From assembly GCA_029582265.1 (NCBI GenBank), contig CM055835.1:10283500-10347499 (forward strand): 64,000 bases of DNA, in the 5' to 3' direction. Made by a program: the position numbers and the translations under genes. Below, piece after piece: positions 23,130 through 32,928 of this stretch (positions within the stretch are counted from its first letter, which is position 1; every line of letters starts with the position of its first letter). Source of the DNA: Zoroaster sp. YZ-2022 (taxonomy: Eukaryota; Echinodermata; Asteroidea; Forcipulatida; Zoroasteridae). A model generated the notes under the pieces. The model was not told the origin of the DNA, searched no databases, and worked only from the letters and a program-made list of their open reading frames with translations.

Positions 23130-23770
23130 GTAGAAATATTTTCACTATTTTCCTTTAACGCTTCCGTGTGTATTTCCGTAATGCAACTGTCAAACAGTCG
23201 TTGTTCTATGGGCAAACCTGCAAGTTGTGTATGACTTACGCTAAGTCCTTAATTGCGAGATATTAAGTCATAATTATGACTTATTTAATTCATAATTGTG
23301 ACTTACCTTAAGTCGTAAATATGACTTAAGTAAGTCATAATTATGACTTATTTAAGTCATAATTTACGACTTAACTTAATTCATAATTATGACTTATTTT
23401 AAGTCATAATTGTAACAGCTTAAGAAGTCATAATAATAACTTCGTTTGCCTATTGAACAACGACGGTTGTTGACAGTTGCATCTGAAGACTACGGAATCG
23501 TTAAATGGAAAAGAATTAACTTGTATCAAACCGTCGTTCTACAGGCAAACATAATTATGAAATATGAAGTCATAATTATGAAATATAAAGAATCATAATT
23601 ATGACTTGGCTTAAGTCATAATTATGACTTCAGCTGAATTTTTTTCACTATTATTTTCCTTTAACGATTCCGTGTGTATCTCCGTAATGCAACTGTCAAA
23701 CCGTCGTTTGATACTATAGGTAATGACTAAGTTATTATTATGACTTACGCTAAGTCCTTAATTATGGCCG
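23130..23770. repeat. AAGTCATAATTATGACTT palindrome array with inverted flanking modules (copy 2)
   Basis: At least eight units of the palindrome GTCATAATTATGAC or close variants lie in 23255-23640. A non-palindromic module (TTTCCTTTAACGATTCCGTG, TCCGTAATGCAACTGTCAAA, CCGTCGTT) occurs forward at about 23150-23215, reverse-complemented at about 23455-23510, and forward again at about 23655-23720. Non-coding. The arrangement suggests a foldback DNA element or a nest of several. Confidence 0.8.
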
Positions 23771-23794
23771 GATGATGTCTAAGCTTGAAGACCT

Positions 23795-24015
23795 ACACTC
23801 TAAAAACTGGGAGTGTTAAAATGCCAACCCTTTGTAAATTGTAGCATTCTGTTCAGCCCTTCCAGGAGTGTTGTATGTGAGAGCGGAAGTCTAACACCCC
23901 GTAGTGTCATTCTTCTTTTAAGCCAAGTGTAATCTAACACTTTTCGTGGTGTTGAATTCTAACCATTAATAGGTTACTTGCAACACTTTCCTAGTGTCGC
24001 ATTTCATTTTCTTAG
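23795..24015. repeat. AACACTT/AGTGTT short-repeat element, left-type end
   Basis: Starts CTACACTCTAAAAACTGGGA then GTGTTAAAATGCC, and continues with repeated (G)TGTT..TAACAC(T/C) units. The reverse complement of the end of the 29.49-29.98 kb repeat begins CTACACCTAAAAAACTGAAG, so both belong to one family with inverted ends. Non-coding. Confidence 0.55.
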
Positions 24016-24334
24016 GGTGCGTTCAGCGTTAGCTTCCCCGAGTTGACCCAGTGAGCTTCCCGGATGAGCCCAAAAGCAAGAGCTAAACAGACGACATACG
24101 CACTCTCGTGATGTGGCGGTATTAATGTCAAAGTCACCATAAAATGATTGCGGACATTTAATTTTGTTTACCTTATTAATATGTTCCAGACAGAGACCAA
24201 ACCGTGTGGGACATGGGGTTATAAAATAGATGTAAAAATACCAACGTACAGCAAAACGCTTCGCTTTAATTAACTATATTGAACTTGTTAAAAATAGTAG
24301 TTATCTATACTGGAAATAGCTACGTGAAATTGTA

Positions 24335-24590
24335 CTTAACTTGTCCTAATGGGGGACGTCATCAAACGTGTCGAGTGACGTCATTGATCCAGCGGTAACC
24401 CATTCTCCCCCGCAGGTCAGCCCGACAGTGACGTCCCAGAGCTAATCAGAAAGTGAGTGCGGGCCTGGCGCGGCAGCGCGCACGAACAGATACCCACAAT
24501 GCAATTTTCTTTGCATGATCAGGGCGGCAGCGGCCATTGATCAAGATCAAGGCAAAGATAGCCTTCTACTTTCTAGTTCTATTTTGTAAA
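24335..24590 (+). promoter_or_regulatory. Candidate CRE-rich, TATA-less promoter and 5' UTR exon
   Basis: In an otherwise AT-rich region this 250-bp patch is GC- and CpG-rich. It contains three CRE/ATF-type cores (GACGTCATC, TGACGTCATT, TGACGTCCC), GCGCGGCAGCGCGC, ACCCACAATGCAATTTTC with paired octamer-like ATGCAA/TTTGCAT, and GGCGGCAGCGGCCATTG (YY1-like). It is followed by AAAATAG|GTGAGT, a good 5' splice site at about 24593. This fits a housekeeping-type promoter with an untranslated first exon on the + strand. Factor names are motif resemblances, not evidence of binding. Confidence 0.45.
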
Positions 24591-24599
24591 ATAGGTGAG

Positions 24600-25676
24600 T
24601 GTTGAAGTAAACGTATATAATGATCATTAGCCACTTGTATATATATTCTGTGTCTGTTTTGACAGAGGTATCTTATGCATTGCTCCGATGTTATTTGATT
24701 TTCAAAAACTGATTTTCTTGAATATTCCGTGAGCTTGTTTTTTTCTTTAAAATTGCCACCAGATTCATTTTCGGGTGACGGCCACTTGGAAGTAATCTAA
24801 TTTTTAGTGAATGTCAGCCAGTCAAACCTGGCCCTGGGCCCAGTGTAAACCTTAGTATTTACAGTAATATGGAAAATATTTACAGTTTACACTAGAACCC
24901 TAAACCAAATCTGAACCACATAACAATATACACGACTATGCGTTTAAATAGGCCTACACTGATTTCATCACCAACAGGTTTCTACCCGGGTTATTTTACA
25001 CATGTATGGACGGAATTAATGTAATTGGTGTAATTTGATACTGTAATCTGATACTCTAAACATCAAGGTCAAGTGTGGAAATTATTAATAATTTTTTCAT
25101 CTTTTCCAATTGAAGAGTAAGGTATCAAACTAAAGGTTATGACTTACTGTAGTTAGTGATTTTGAGATGGGGGTCATGTTGGGAATACCCATAATGCATT
25201 GCAACCATCACAAATATAAACTTATGTTTATCGTTCCTCAGAATAAGTATCAATAAATCTACAAAATTATTGGAAATATGCATTGTATGATAAACAAAAA
25301 GTGGTTTGTTTATGTTAGAATATATCCAGGGCATAATAATATTACCCGTAATGGTTTAGAAAACCCCTGTTTATATAACAACAATCTTAATTTTACAACA
25401 TTGACACAACATACCTTATCGCTATATCACTGTTGTTACTTGGTACATATGACCTCAGATTAACTTTCAGCTTTTACGGTCGTTTTCCCTAAAAATCAAA
25501 ACTTGATTGATTTTTTCTCAAGAGCACTGTGTCAACATGTGAAATTGCAAAGTAATGTATGATGTAGTATATAAGATGTTGTTTCCTCTGTCTTAAATTA
25601 CATGTTAGAATAAATCTGTAATCCAGTACGGCATACATATAGATTATGATAGCATTTGATATTTCGTCCTTTTCAG
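24600..25676 (+). other. Putative intron; nothing else recognised
   Basis: Lies between the candidate first exon (donor near 24593) and the candidate second exon (acceptor TTTTCAG at 25670-25676). AT-rich. ORFs of about 60 codons on either strand have no features. Confidence 0.35.
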
Positions 25677-25940
25677 GTTGGAACAAGTATCAGGTATTAC
25701 ATGCAACGTAAGAAGCATGGAGGAGCCAACGCTACCTCCTTTACTGGGCTCCTGGGACAACCCAGGACGATATTTCGCTATTCCTGGACAATGAAGCAGT
25801 CCCGTGTGACACAAGATATCACAAGTGCAGTAGACTGTATATTCAAGCTGCACTGCGTCTTCCCGCGGAGTACCCACCAGTGCTGGCAAGGTCATTCCGT
25901 GTCAGATCACCCAATGAGTTGAACCCCACCCCGCTTCAAG
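25677..25940 (+). CDS. Putative coding exon of unrecognised gene (one frameshift)
   Basis: Bounded by a TTTTCAG acceptor and a CTTCAAG|GTGAAC donor. An ATG at 25717 has A at -3 and G at +4, and opens MEEPTLPPLLGSWDNPGRYF. A single extra base near 25775 moves the frame, after which it reads LFLDNEAVPCDTRYHKCSR and continues LYIQAALRLPAEYPPVLARS to the donor. Both halves look like real protein and join smoothly at one indel, which is why this frame is preferred over the 88-codon uninterrupted frame beginning at 25656. I do not recognise the family. The exon lies about 1.1 kb downstream of a candidate promoter on the same strand. Its 3' edge touches the left arm of an inverted-repeat element, so the donor could be coincidental. 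No later exon was identified. Confidence 0.4.
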
Positions 25941-27165
25941 GTGAACCATTTTTGGTTTATGGGGTAATTTTGGCTGAAAAGCTTCAGAAATTTCAAGTTT
26001 AACCCTGTTCGGACCAACAGTTTTTTGCACTACAGGCCACCATTTCTTTGTGATTTAGCCCAAATGAGCGTGATCGTATTTTCAAATGACCCTAACCAGT
26101 GGGCAAATTTGTTGATATTTGGTATCTTTGGAAAAGGCAATTGTGTAAGGAATACCATTGTTTTTTATGTAGGAGCAATTTGAAGTTTAGTGACCTTTTG
26201 ACCTTTACTTTGACCTTGTGGATAACGTGATCTTGAGTTGAACTTGGATGAAAATTATAACTTCAACATGTTCTCTGCAAAATATCAAAAAAATTGGAGG
26301 TATAATATTTTTGTTTTTGCTTTCAACTCTTCTCAAAGTTAGCATACCCTGATGCAAAAATGTGATATTCCTATGCAATATAATTTGTGTACATGCACAT
26401 TCAAAACATATGACCAGCTTCACACTCTATGAATAAATAATACTGTACGTGTATGTGAAAATTGTTCCTTGACTCTTTTACACAGGTTGTGCTATTTCAG
26501 AAATTGATTGCACCTAGAAGAAGACATGGAATTCCCCCAAAATTTAGAGTTACACATATCTTCTAAGATTTCCATTCTTTCTCTTTTTTGAATGAAATTC
26601 TGGCTTTCAGGAATTCCCAAAAGCTGTTATTTCAAAATTAAAATTGATCATTGAAACGGATTAATTATACAATTTCAGGATCATTGGGTGCTATCCTTAG
26701 TTGTTACCACTTTAAAAATACGTATAGTTACATTCATTCTCAATGAGGCTGCAACAAAGACAACATATAACAGAACTTGATCTTTTACACACATGCTATT
26801 ATAGTACATGTACATTGTATAGGATTCGTACATTTTTCGATATTTTGCAGAGAGACATGTTGGGTTATAATTTTCACCCCAAGTTCAACTCAAAGGTCAC
26901 GTGATCCTAGGGTCAAAGTAAAGGGTCAAAGGTCATCAGGCTTTCAAGGTGCTCCTACATAAATAATGGCAAATGTTAATTCCTTGCAATTGCAGCTCAG
27001 ATCTAATATCAGCGATTTAGCTCACTGATTGGGAGATCAGTCATTTGAAAATGGCGGTCACCATTTCACTCAAATCTAAGTGGTGGGCCGTAGCTGGCTC
27101 GTTGGTCCGACGAAACTAAACGAAATTTCGGCTTTCAGCAAAAATACCCATAAATAAAATGAACT
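25940..27165. mobile_element. Inverted-repeat DNA element, about 1.2 kb with about 350-bp arms
   Basis: The left arm (about 25940-26300) and the reverse complement of the right arm (about 26830-27165) share, in order: TTTATGGG.TA..TTT.GCTGAAA, GAAATTTC, CGGACCAAC, GGCCACCATTT, AAATGA.C, a TACCATTG-like block, GTAGGAGCA, TGACCTTTGACC, TTGAGTTGAACTTGG, AAAATTATAAC, CTCTGCAAAATATC. The central 500 bases are unique and non-coding. No transposase was found, so it is a non-autonomous element or foldback. Target-site duplication was not resolved. Confidence 0.7.
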
Positions 27166-28009
27166 CAATTGAGATCGGGTTCATTCCCATTTTAGAGGTG
27201 ATTTGTCATGGAATGACCCTATGTAGCTTTATGTTTTCTGGAGTTTTGGCGTGAGGTCACTGCCAAAATTCCATCTTGTGTGCGGGGAGCTGGACAGCAG
27301 CTTGGCTATTCTTGAAAAAGAGCACAAGTGCTGTGTTGGATTCATCAGTCAATTAATCAAGCAGTGAGGCCCTATATTCTTGAAATCTTGAAACGCAGTT
27401 TCGGGGTGGGATGTACTCATGGTCAAAAAGTAAATGGGCACCGCATATTTACTTCTGTGTAGCAATATGCATTAGATTTATAATTAATTATTCTCCTCAA
27501 CATCTCTTTTAGGTGTTCAGCTCAAAAAATATTTTTGTTTAAAAATATTTGTATCATGAAAATATCACATTTAAAATATCAAAAAAAATCAAATGTTGAT
27601 ATTCTGGCGGGAGATAATTTCTCAAATACTTGTCAAAGCTTCTAAATGAGAGGGACAAAAAAACACAATAAAATATACCTCGTTAAATACAAATACCTCA
27701 GCAGGGTTAGCTCTAGAACTCTACAATTTACTTCAATCTTATTATGTTTGCACACTCGATATAATGTAGTAAAGGATATTATGGAAAATTCAAATTTAAA
27801 ATCATTTTTTCGATATTTTTATAATCTCATATCTTCTTAGTTTGAGATGTTTTTCCAATTCTTCACCAAAGTCTTAGAATTTATTGATCTATATTGCAGA
27901 AACTGGTTTGGGATCGTAATACTACAAGAATAAAACATTCTATCTGTTATTGATATTTTGAAATTGTGATATTTGCATGATTCAGTGGGTTTGGCTTCTG
28001 CTGTATCAA
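27166..28009. other. No gene recognised
   Basis: AT-rich. The 64-codon ORF at 27646-27840 has no features. Confidence 0.35.
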
Positions 28010-28113
28010 TAGGAAGATGCTGGAATTTAAAAAAAAAAACATGTATGGCTACACACATACATTCAAAAGCCTGGCGTATTCTTATGTAAATGTTAACTCG
28101 ATGCGCAGTCTTT

Positions 28114-28228
28114 TACCGTAGGATTAAGACCGATGGGATTGTGGCCACGGGCGAGGGAAAAGGACCAAGCCAAGGCGATGTCGCTTCATCGCCCGTAACC
28201 ACTATCCCAGAAGTCTTAATCTACGGTA
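28114..28228. repeat. Long imperfect hairpin, unit 1
   Basis: TACCGTAGGATTAAGACC, GGGATTGTGG and ACGGGCGA are mirrored by TCGCCCGTAACCAC, ATCCCA and GTCTTAATCTACGGTA. The arms are about 45 bp with a loop of about 30 bases. Confidence 0.8.
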
Positions 28229-28997
28229 GAACTCAACATCAAATTTTGTTCCATTCATAAATGTCTTTTTCATGTTAAAAGTTGTATCAAAATTCTACCT
28301 GTGACTTTTTGTTGCACACATTTCTTATTTAATATCAATGGAAGATGCTGGAATTTGATTTTTATTTTAAAACATGTATGTCTACACATACATTTCAAAA
28401 GCCTTATAGCCATTATTCTTCTTATGTAAATGTTGCCAATGAAGCCACCTTATTAAGTAAGGGAATAAAAGTTTGATGCACGGTCTTTTACCATAGGATT
28501 AAGATATAATTGATTGTAGCCACAATCCAGGGTCTTAAAATGAGGAGTAAAGACCTAGGATAAACTTCCAGTTCTAAACTATGCTTGGGTATTTATAGAT
28601 ATTTTTTGTAAAATAAAGATTTGAAATTTGAAATTTGAAATTGAGTTTGTACTTTCATTGTATTTTTAAAAGTTTTATCATTCATGTGATCTGGCCTTTT
28701 GGTCACCAAATGAATGAATAAAGTTTCGAACATTCTTTAAAGAGATTGTATCAAAAATTCTGTGACTTTTATTTGCACATTAAAAACAAAATAATTTTCT
28801 TATTTCCATATCCAATGTAAGATGCTGGAATTGGATTTTTTTTAAACATGTATGTCTACACACATATATTTCAAAGCCTTGTACATTATTCTTATGTAAA
28901 TGTTGACTCTTCAAATCAGCGCCGTGGGCTACCTTATTATTAAGTGCATTAAGTTCGATGTAGGAACTAAGTTTGATCCTTGGTCTTTACCGTAGAG

Positions 28998-29044
28998 GAT
29001 TAAGACCTCTGGGATTGTGGCCACAATCCCAGAGGGTCTTAATC
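28998..29044. repeat. Near-perfect 47-bp palindrome, unit 3
   Basis: GATTAAGACC.TCTGGGATTG, then TGGCCACA centre, then ATCCCAGAGGGTCTTAATC. The arms match except for one additional G, with essentially no loop. Confidence 0.9.
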
Positions 29045-29484
29045 TGATAAAAACCAGAGATCAAATAGTCCCAAACTAATGTGGTATTTATGAATGTTTT
29101 TGTAAAATAAGATTTGAAATTTGAAATTGAGATTTGTACTTTCATTGTATTTTAAAAGGTTTTATCATTCATGATTTGTACCCCAGTTAAAATGAATGGA
29201 GCAAAAGTTTGAACATTATTTATATAATATGTTTTATCTTTACTTTGTTCTTCCTGTACTAAGGTCAGACATAAAGTTTGTAAAAATATGTCATGAACTT
29301 CATCCAGTGGCCTTAGGATCTATGGTGAGACCTTTATCATGTTGCATCCATCTTGTTTTACTTCCATTCAGAGCAGTGTAACCAAACTGAAACTGGAAGG
29401 GCAAGTAGTCTAATGACTTTTCTGTGTTATGATAATTGGTGTTATCTTTTCAATGGGTATACAGGAAGGTGACCAAGATGGTTG

Positions 29485-29979
29485 TTGGTGATAAAGGTCT
29501 ATACCATCTAGCCTTTATAGGTTGGCCTAATCCAAGAAGAGTTGAGCCAACACATAGAAAGGTTGGTAATACCTTGAAGAGTGAACCTACCCCTAGAATG
29601 TGTTAAATAGCCCTTGGAAGGTTGAACAACCCCTAGAATGTGTTGAAACAGCACCTGGAGGTGAAGACCTACCCCTATATTAGCATTCAGTTAGCCCTTG
29701 GAAGAGTTGAAACAACCCCTAGAATATTGAATCAGCCCTCAAGTGTTGAACTAACACTTGCGTAGTGTGCAACAACCTGCGGAAGTGGATCCTGCCCTGA
29801 AGTGTTGCAGCTACACTTTATAAGGTTACATCTGTAACACTTCACAAGGTGTTAGGGTGTAACACGTCATGGGGTGTTCGTATAACACTAGGGTGTAGTC
29901 CTCCTCGCACTCTTCGTAAATTAATGTTAAAAATGACACTTCGAGTTACTTTTAACACTTCAGTTTTTTAGGTGTAGAT
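29485..29979. repeat. AACACTT/GTTGAA short-repeat array with terminal CTACACCTAAAAAAC-type end
   Basis: Repeated units of the form (A)CCCCTAGAATGTGTTGAA and GGAAG.GTTGAAC cover 29570-29740. They are followed by alternating AACACTT and AAGTGTT words to 29960 and the end TTTTTTAGGTGTAG. It is related in inverted orientation to 23.80-24.01 kb. It abuts a LINE RT remnant that starts exactly at its FADD motif. Non-coding. Confidence 0.6.
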
Positions 29980-30525
29980 TTTGCAGACGATATCACTCTT
30001 ATCTTGAACTCCCAAATGCAAGGAAAACAAACAGTATGTCTGGGATCGCAAGCGGGGTGGACTTAAAGTCAACAGAAAGGACATGAAGATCCAGCGAGAA
30101 TGAATAAGAAGAGGGATGCTGTTAGCTAGAGGAAAATGAAATTGATGATGTGGAGGAATTTACATACTTGGGTGCAATTGTGTAAGCAAAGAAGGAGGTG
30201 GAGGAGACATGAATTGCAGAATAAACAAAGGTAAAGTTACTTTTACAAAATTAGACAAGATATGGAGATCCAAACAGTATGGAAGAAAAACCAAAATCAA
30301 AGCTTTATAAAACATTGGTGAACCGGTGCTTCTCTATGGTTGCAGAAACATGGAAATAATTAAAAGCGACGAAAATAAACTGAACTCGCCTATTACCAGT
30401 GCTTGAAAAGCATTACAAATATTCTGGCCAAATATCATTTCGATGGATGAACTCAACGACCACAAACCACAAGGATAAGCTGAAGTAAAAAGAAGCAGAT
30501 GTAAATTCGATTGGCCATGTTTTAA
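29979..30525 (+). pseudogene. RTE-like LINE reverse transcriptase, C-terminal remnant
   Basis: Begins with the catalytic box FADDITLILNS (29980 on). Then, over several shifted frames, come SGVGLKVNRK, EIDDVEEFTYLGAIV (about 30140-30180), NCRINKGKVTFTKLDKIWRS, a KTKIKALYKTLV.PVLLYGC-type block (about 30290-30345), KIIKSDENKLNS, and a final RRRC(K)..WIGHVL-like piece near 30510. This block order follows the palm and thumb of RTE-type RTs. The N-terminal palm and endonuclease are not present in the window to the left; a short-repeat element occupies that position. Multiple stops and indels make it non-functional. The clade name is tentative; the LINE RT identity is not. Confidence 0.75.
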
Positions 30526-30800
30526 TTATGAGCTTGGCTTAAGTCAAGCAATTATGACTGTTAAGTCATAATTATAACAGCTGAAGTCATAATTATGACT
30601 GTTAAGTGTAATTATGACAAGCTGAGCATTTATTCACTATAAATTTCCTTTAACGATTCCGTGTATCTCGTAATGCAACTGTCAAACCGTCGTTCATGGG
30701 CAAATAAGAAAGTTGTGTGTAACACACTGAAGTCATAATTACTGAAATATAAAGTCATAATTATGAAGCTGAGCTCCAGTCATGACTTATAGTCTGTCTT
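30526..30800. repeat. AAGTCATAATTATGACTT array with conserved module (copy 3)
   Basis: Several GTCATAATTATGA(C) half-palindromes at 30535-30620 and 30735-30790 flank TTTCCTTTAACGATTCCGTG, TCGTAATGCAACTGTCAAAC and CGTCGTTCATGGGCAAA (about 30645-30705). Same family as 23.13-23.77 kb. Confidence 0.75.
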
Positions 30801-31970
30801 GTGCTATAGTTACAACATAGAGAAAAACAGTCTAATTGTTGCTAAGGGACTTCATCCATTCATTTGTAAAGTTTGCCCTTTGAGGCGACAAAATGTGCAT
30901 AAATGTACCAATGCACAAAATGCCATGCATGGCATTCTCCCATATAACCAACTAAGAAAACACTTGATTTGTATTGCAGATGTCTACAAACATGACTAAG
31001 TGTGTAAATTTAATCTTCTAACCTATCGTAGTCTTTCTTTTTATTTAGATTAAACCCTTCATAACCTTATCAGATTTGAAATAGGTGTTCAATGAGATGC
31101 TAGAGTCAAATTCATTTATGTCCATATGTTTCTCAGCAAAGTCCAAAGTGAATTTCTCAAAGTGAATTGACGGAAAGTGTTATTCCATAATATGCATAAG
31201 TGCTGGCAAAATGGGTTGTGAATAAAATTCATTTACAGTTCTTATTTCATAAAATAATAGAATCTCAGACAGAATGATTTATTTCTCCTTATATGTTTGA
31301 CACCGTCATAAACAGCTCACAGGACAGACGTCAGCTATTCTATCAGTGAGGATAGCAATGGTTACAATCATGAAACCACATTGGGCCTTAGGTGATAAGG
31401 ATACCTAGTCTGCTGCATTATAATGTCCTCGTCATTAATGTGTGTTAACTGGTGGCTCTTCTAAGACTCAGTTACAAAACGCTGGAAGGCACTACAAAGG
31501 GAGGAGGAGGAGGTGGAATGACCATAATATTTGGAATCAGATGCTAGAAATCAAACAGGATTTGAATAAATAGCACCAGGAGGCCGGAAGTGGTGCAGGG
31601 ATCAGGGGGACACTGCCTCCCTCCTTTGAAAAGGTCCTGAACCCTACCCTTTGAATCAAATGTTCACATGTAGCATTGAGTATGTTTGTTTGCAACCGGA
31701 GGTAATGATTCTCTAAACTAAATCAAAAATTCTCTTGAAAACTGGCTATTTTTTTTTATATGTTCCAAAATGTTGCCAAGCATGTAGTTATTTTCGCGCC
31801 ATCACAAATATTTCTGAAGATATTTGTGATCATTTTCTGGACTCAATAACATTTCACTTTATAAACGGGCCCAGGGGCCCTTCGCTGTAAACTCCTTCGC
31901 TTGTTTGGATCACCACTTCTTAACAAAAAATCCATTGTGTGCAGAACCCGATTAATGGGCCAGGATCTCT
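30801..31970. other. No gene recognised
   Basis: Mixed AT-rich sequence. The 66-codon ORF at 30799-30999 has no features. A (GGA)n-like patch lies at 31498-31515. Confidence 0.35.
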
Positions 31971-31976
31971 GTAGTC

Positions 31977-32474
31977 ATGCCTAGCGCTAACCATCTCAAT
32001 GATATCTGTCTAGTAATCAGCCAGCCGTCATTGCATACGTATTTAGTGAATGCCTGTAAGTGGTTTGCACATTCGCTGCAAAATGGTACAGCTTTTGTCG
32101 AGACAAACTGCTTCAAAAATATTTATGGAAAAAGTTATTTAAAATTTTCCTGCGGTTCATGGTGGTGCTATTTCATTCAGTTGTTCCATTCAATTGTTGT
32201 TTACTACATCATTGAAAACTCAAATTCAGCCACTTTGCATAAGTTCTCTATTGATACAGTGGTTGATAACACTGGTAAAAATTCAACCTGCGGTGAACCA
32301 TTGACCCGGTATGCAGCTTTCAAAGTAAGGGGGCCTTGCCAGCGAACCCAACCCATTGAAAACAGTACAGCTGTTATCAGACATTACCGCACTAATCTAG
32401 ACATTGCCCAAACAGTTCAACCTGAGATGTTGTTTGAGGTCTGGTTGTGGGTATTAGAATGGCAGAACAAATAG
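31977..32474 (+). CDS. Unassigned 165-codon ORF
   Basis: This is the longest open frame outside a recognised transposon. At this AT content a stop-free run of this length is uncommon, so it may be coding, but I recognise no domain. The product would be Cys- and aromatic-rich in its middle (KFSCGSWWCYFIQLFHSIVV, which could be a short hydrophobic segment) and polar towards the C-terminus, ending EVWLWVLEWQNK. An in-frame stop lies 21 bases upstream of the ATG. No splice sites or promoter were tied to it. It is immediately followed by local tandem repeats (32.58-32.93 kb). It could be an exon of a fast-evolving gene, part of a degraded transposon, or chance. Confidence 0.25.
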   Translation: MPSANHLNDICLVISQPSLHTYLVNACKWFAHSLQNGTAFVETNCFKNIYGKSYLKFSCGSWWCYFIQLFHSIVVYYIIENSNSATLHKFSIDTVVDNTGKNSTCGEPLTRYAAFKVRGPCQRTQPIENSTAVIRHYRTNLDIAQTVQPEMLFEVWLWVLEWQNK

Positions 32475-32579
32475 AATCTCTTGGTTTCTCTGTAGAATGT
32501 CAGCAGTGCAAAAATGTGCAAAAACATTTTTTTTGAAGGGATTAATGGGCTTACCCATATAAAACTTTTATATTTGGCA

Positions 32580-32928
32580 GAAATTGTTTCTTGGGTCTAG
32601 AGGCTCAATAAGTCTGTTTACACCATTTGAGAAGGATTGTGTGCTCAATGCAGACGTTTTACACGCTATTCATACGTACTAAATGATTTAGTGCCTTCAA
32701 GCGCGCGAGGTTGTATATCGAACATACGTACTAAATGATTTGGTGCCTTCAGCGCGCGAGGTTGTATATTGAGCACCATATAGTATTGTTTTCTTGTCTA
32801 GAGGACTCCAATAAGTCTGTTTACACCATTTGAGAAGGATTGTTTATGTAGACGTTTACGCTATTCAAACGTACTAAATGATTTAGTCCCATCATGTTCG
32901 TGCGTGTTGTCTACATGCACCGCAGAGT
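32580..32928. repeat. Local tandem duplication
   Basis: The block TAAGTCTGTTTACACCATTT, GAGAAGGATTGT, AGACGTTT, ACG(C)TATTCA, ACGTACTAAATGATTTAGT occurs at about 32609-32696 and 32813-32892. A 56-base sub-block (ACGTACTAAATGATTTGGTG, GCGCGCGAGGTTGTATAT) is repeated once more between them. Non-coding. Confidence 0.75.

Larger units (their letters stand above)
28010..29200 (+). repeat. Three-unit repeat with internal hairpins and LINE-like tails
   Basis: Units start with AAGATGCTGGAATT at about 28013, 28341 and 28819. Each continues with AACATGTATG(T)CTACACA, AAAGCCT and CTTATGTAAATGTTG, then a TACCGTAGGATTAAGACC hairpin. Units 2 and 3 close with AGATTTGAAATTTGAAATT, TACTTTCATTGTATTTT and a tail in the style of a LINE 3' end. 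Unit lengths are about 330, 480 and 380 bases. This is either a tandem duplication or repeated insertion of one retroposed family. Non-coding. Confidence 0.75.

Noticed and set aside
25656..25922. Uninterrupted 88-codon frame over the candidate exon
   Set aside because: The alternative frame with one indel has a better start context and more protein-like composition, and ends at the donor.
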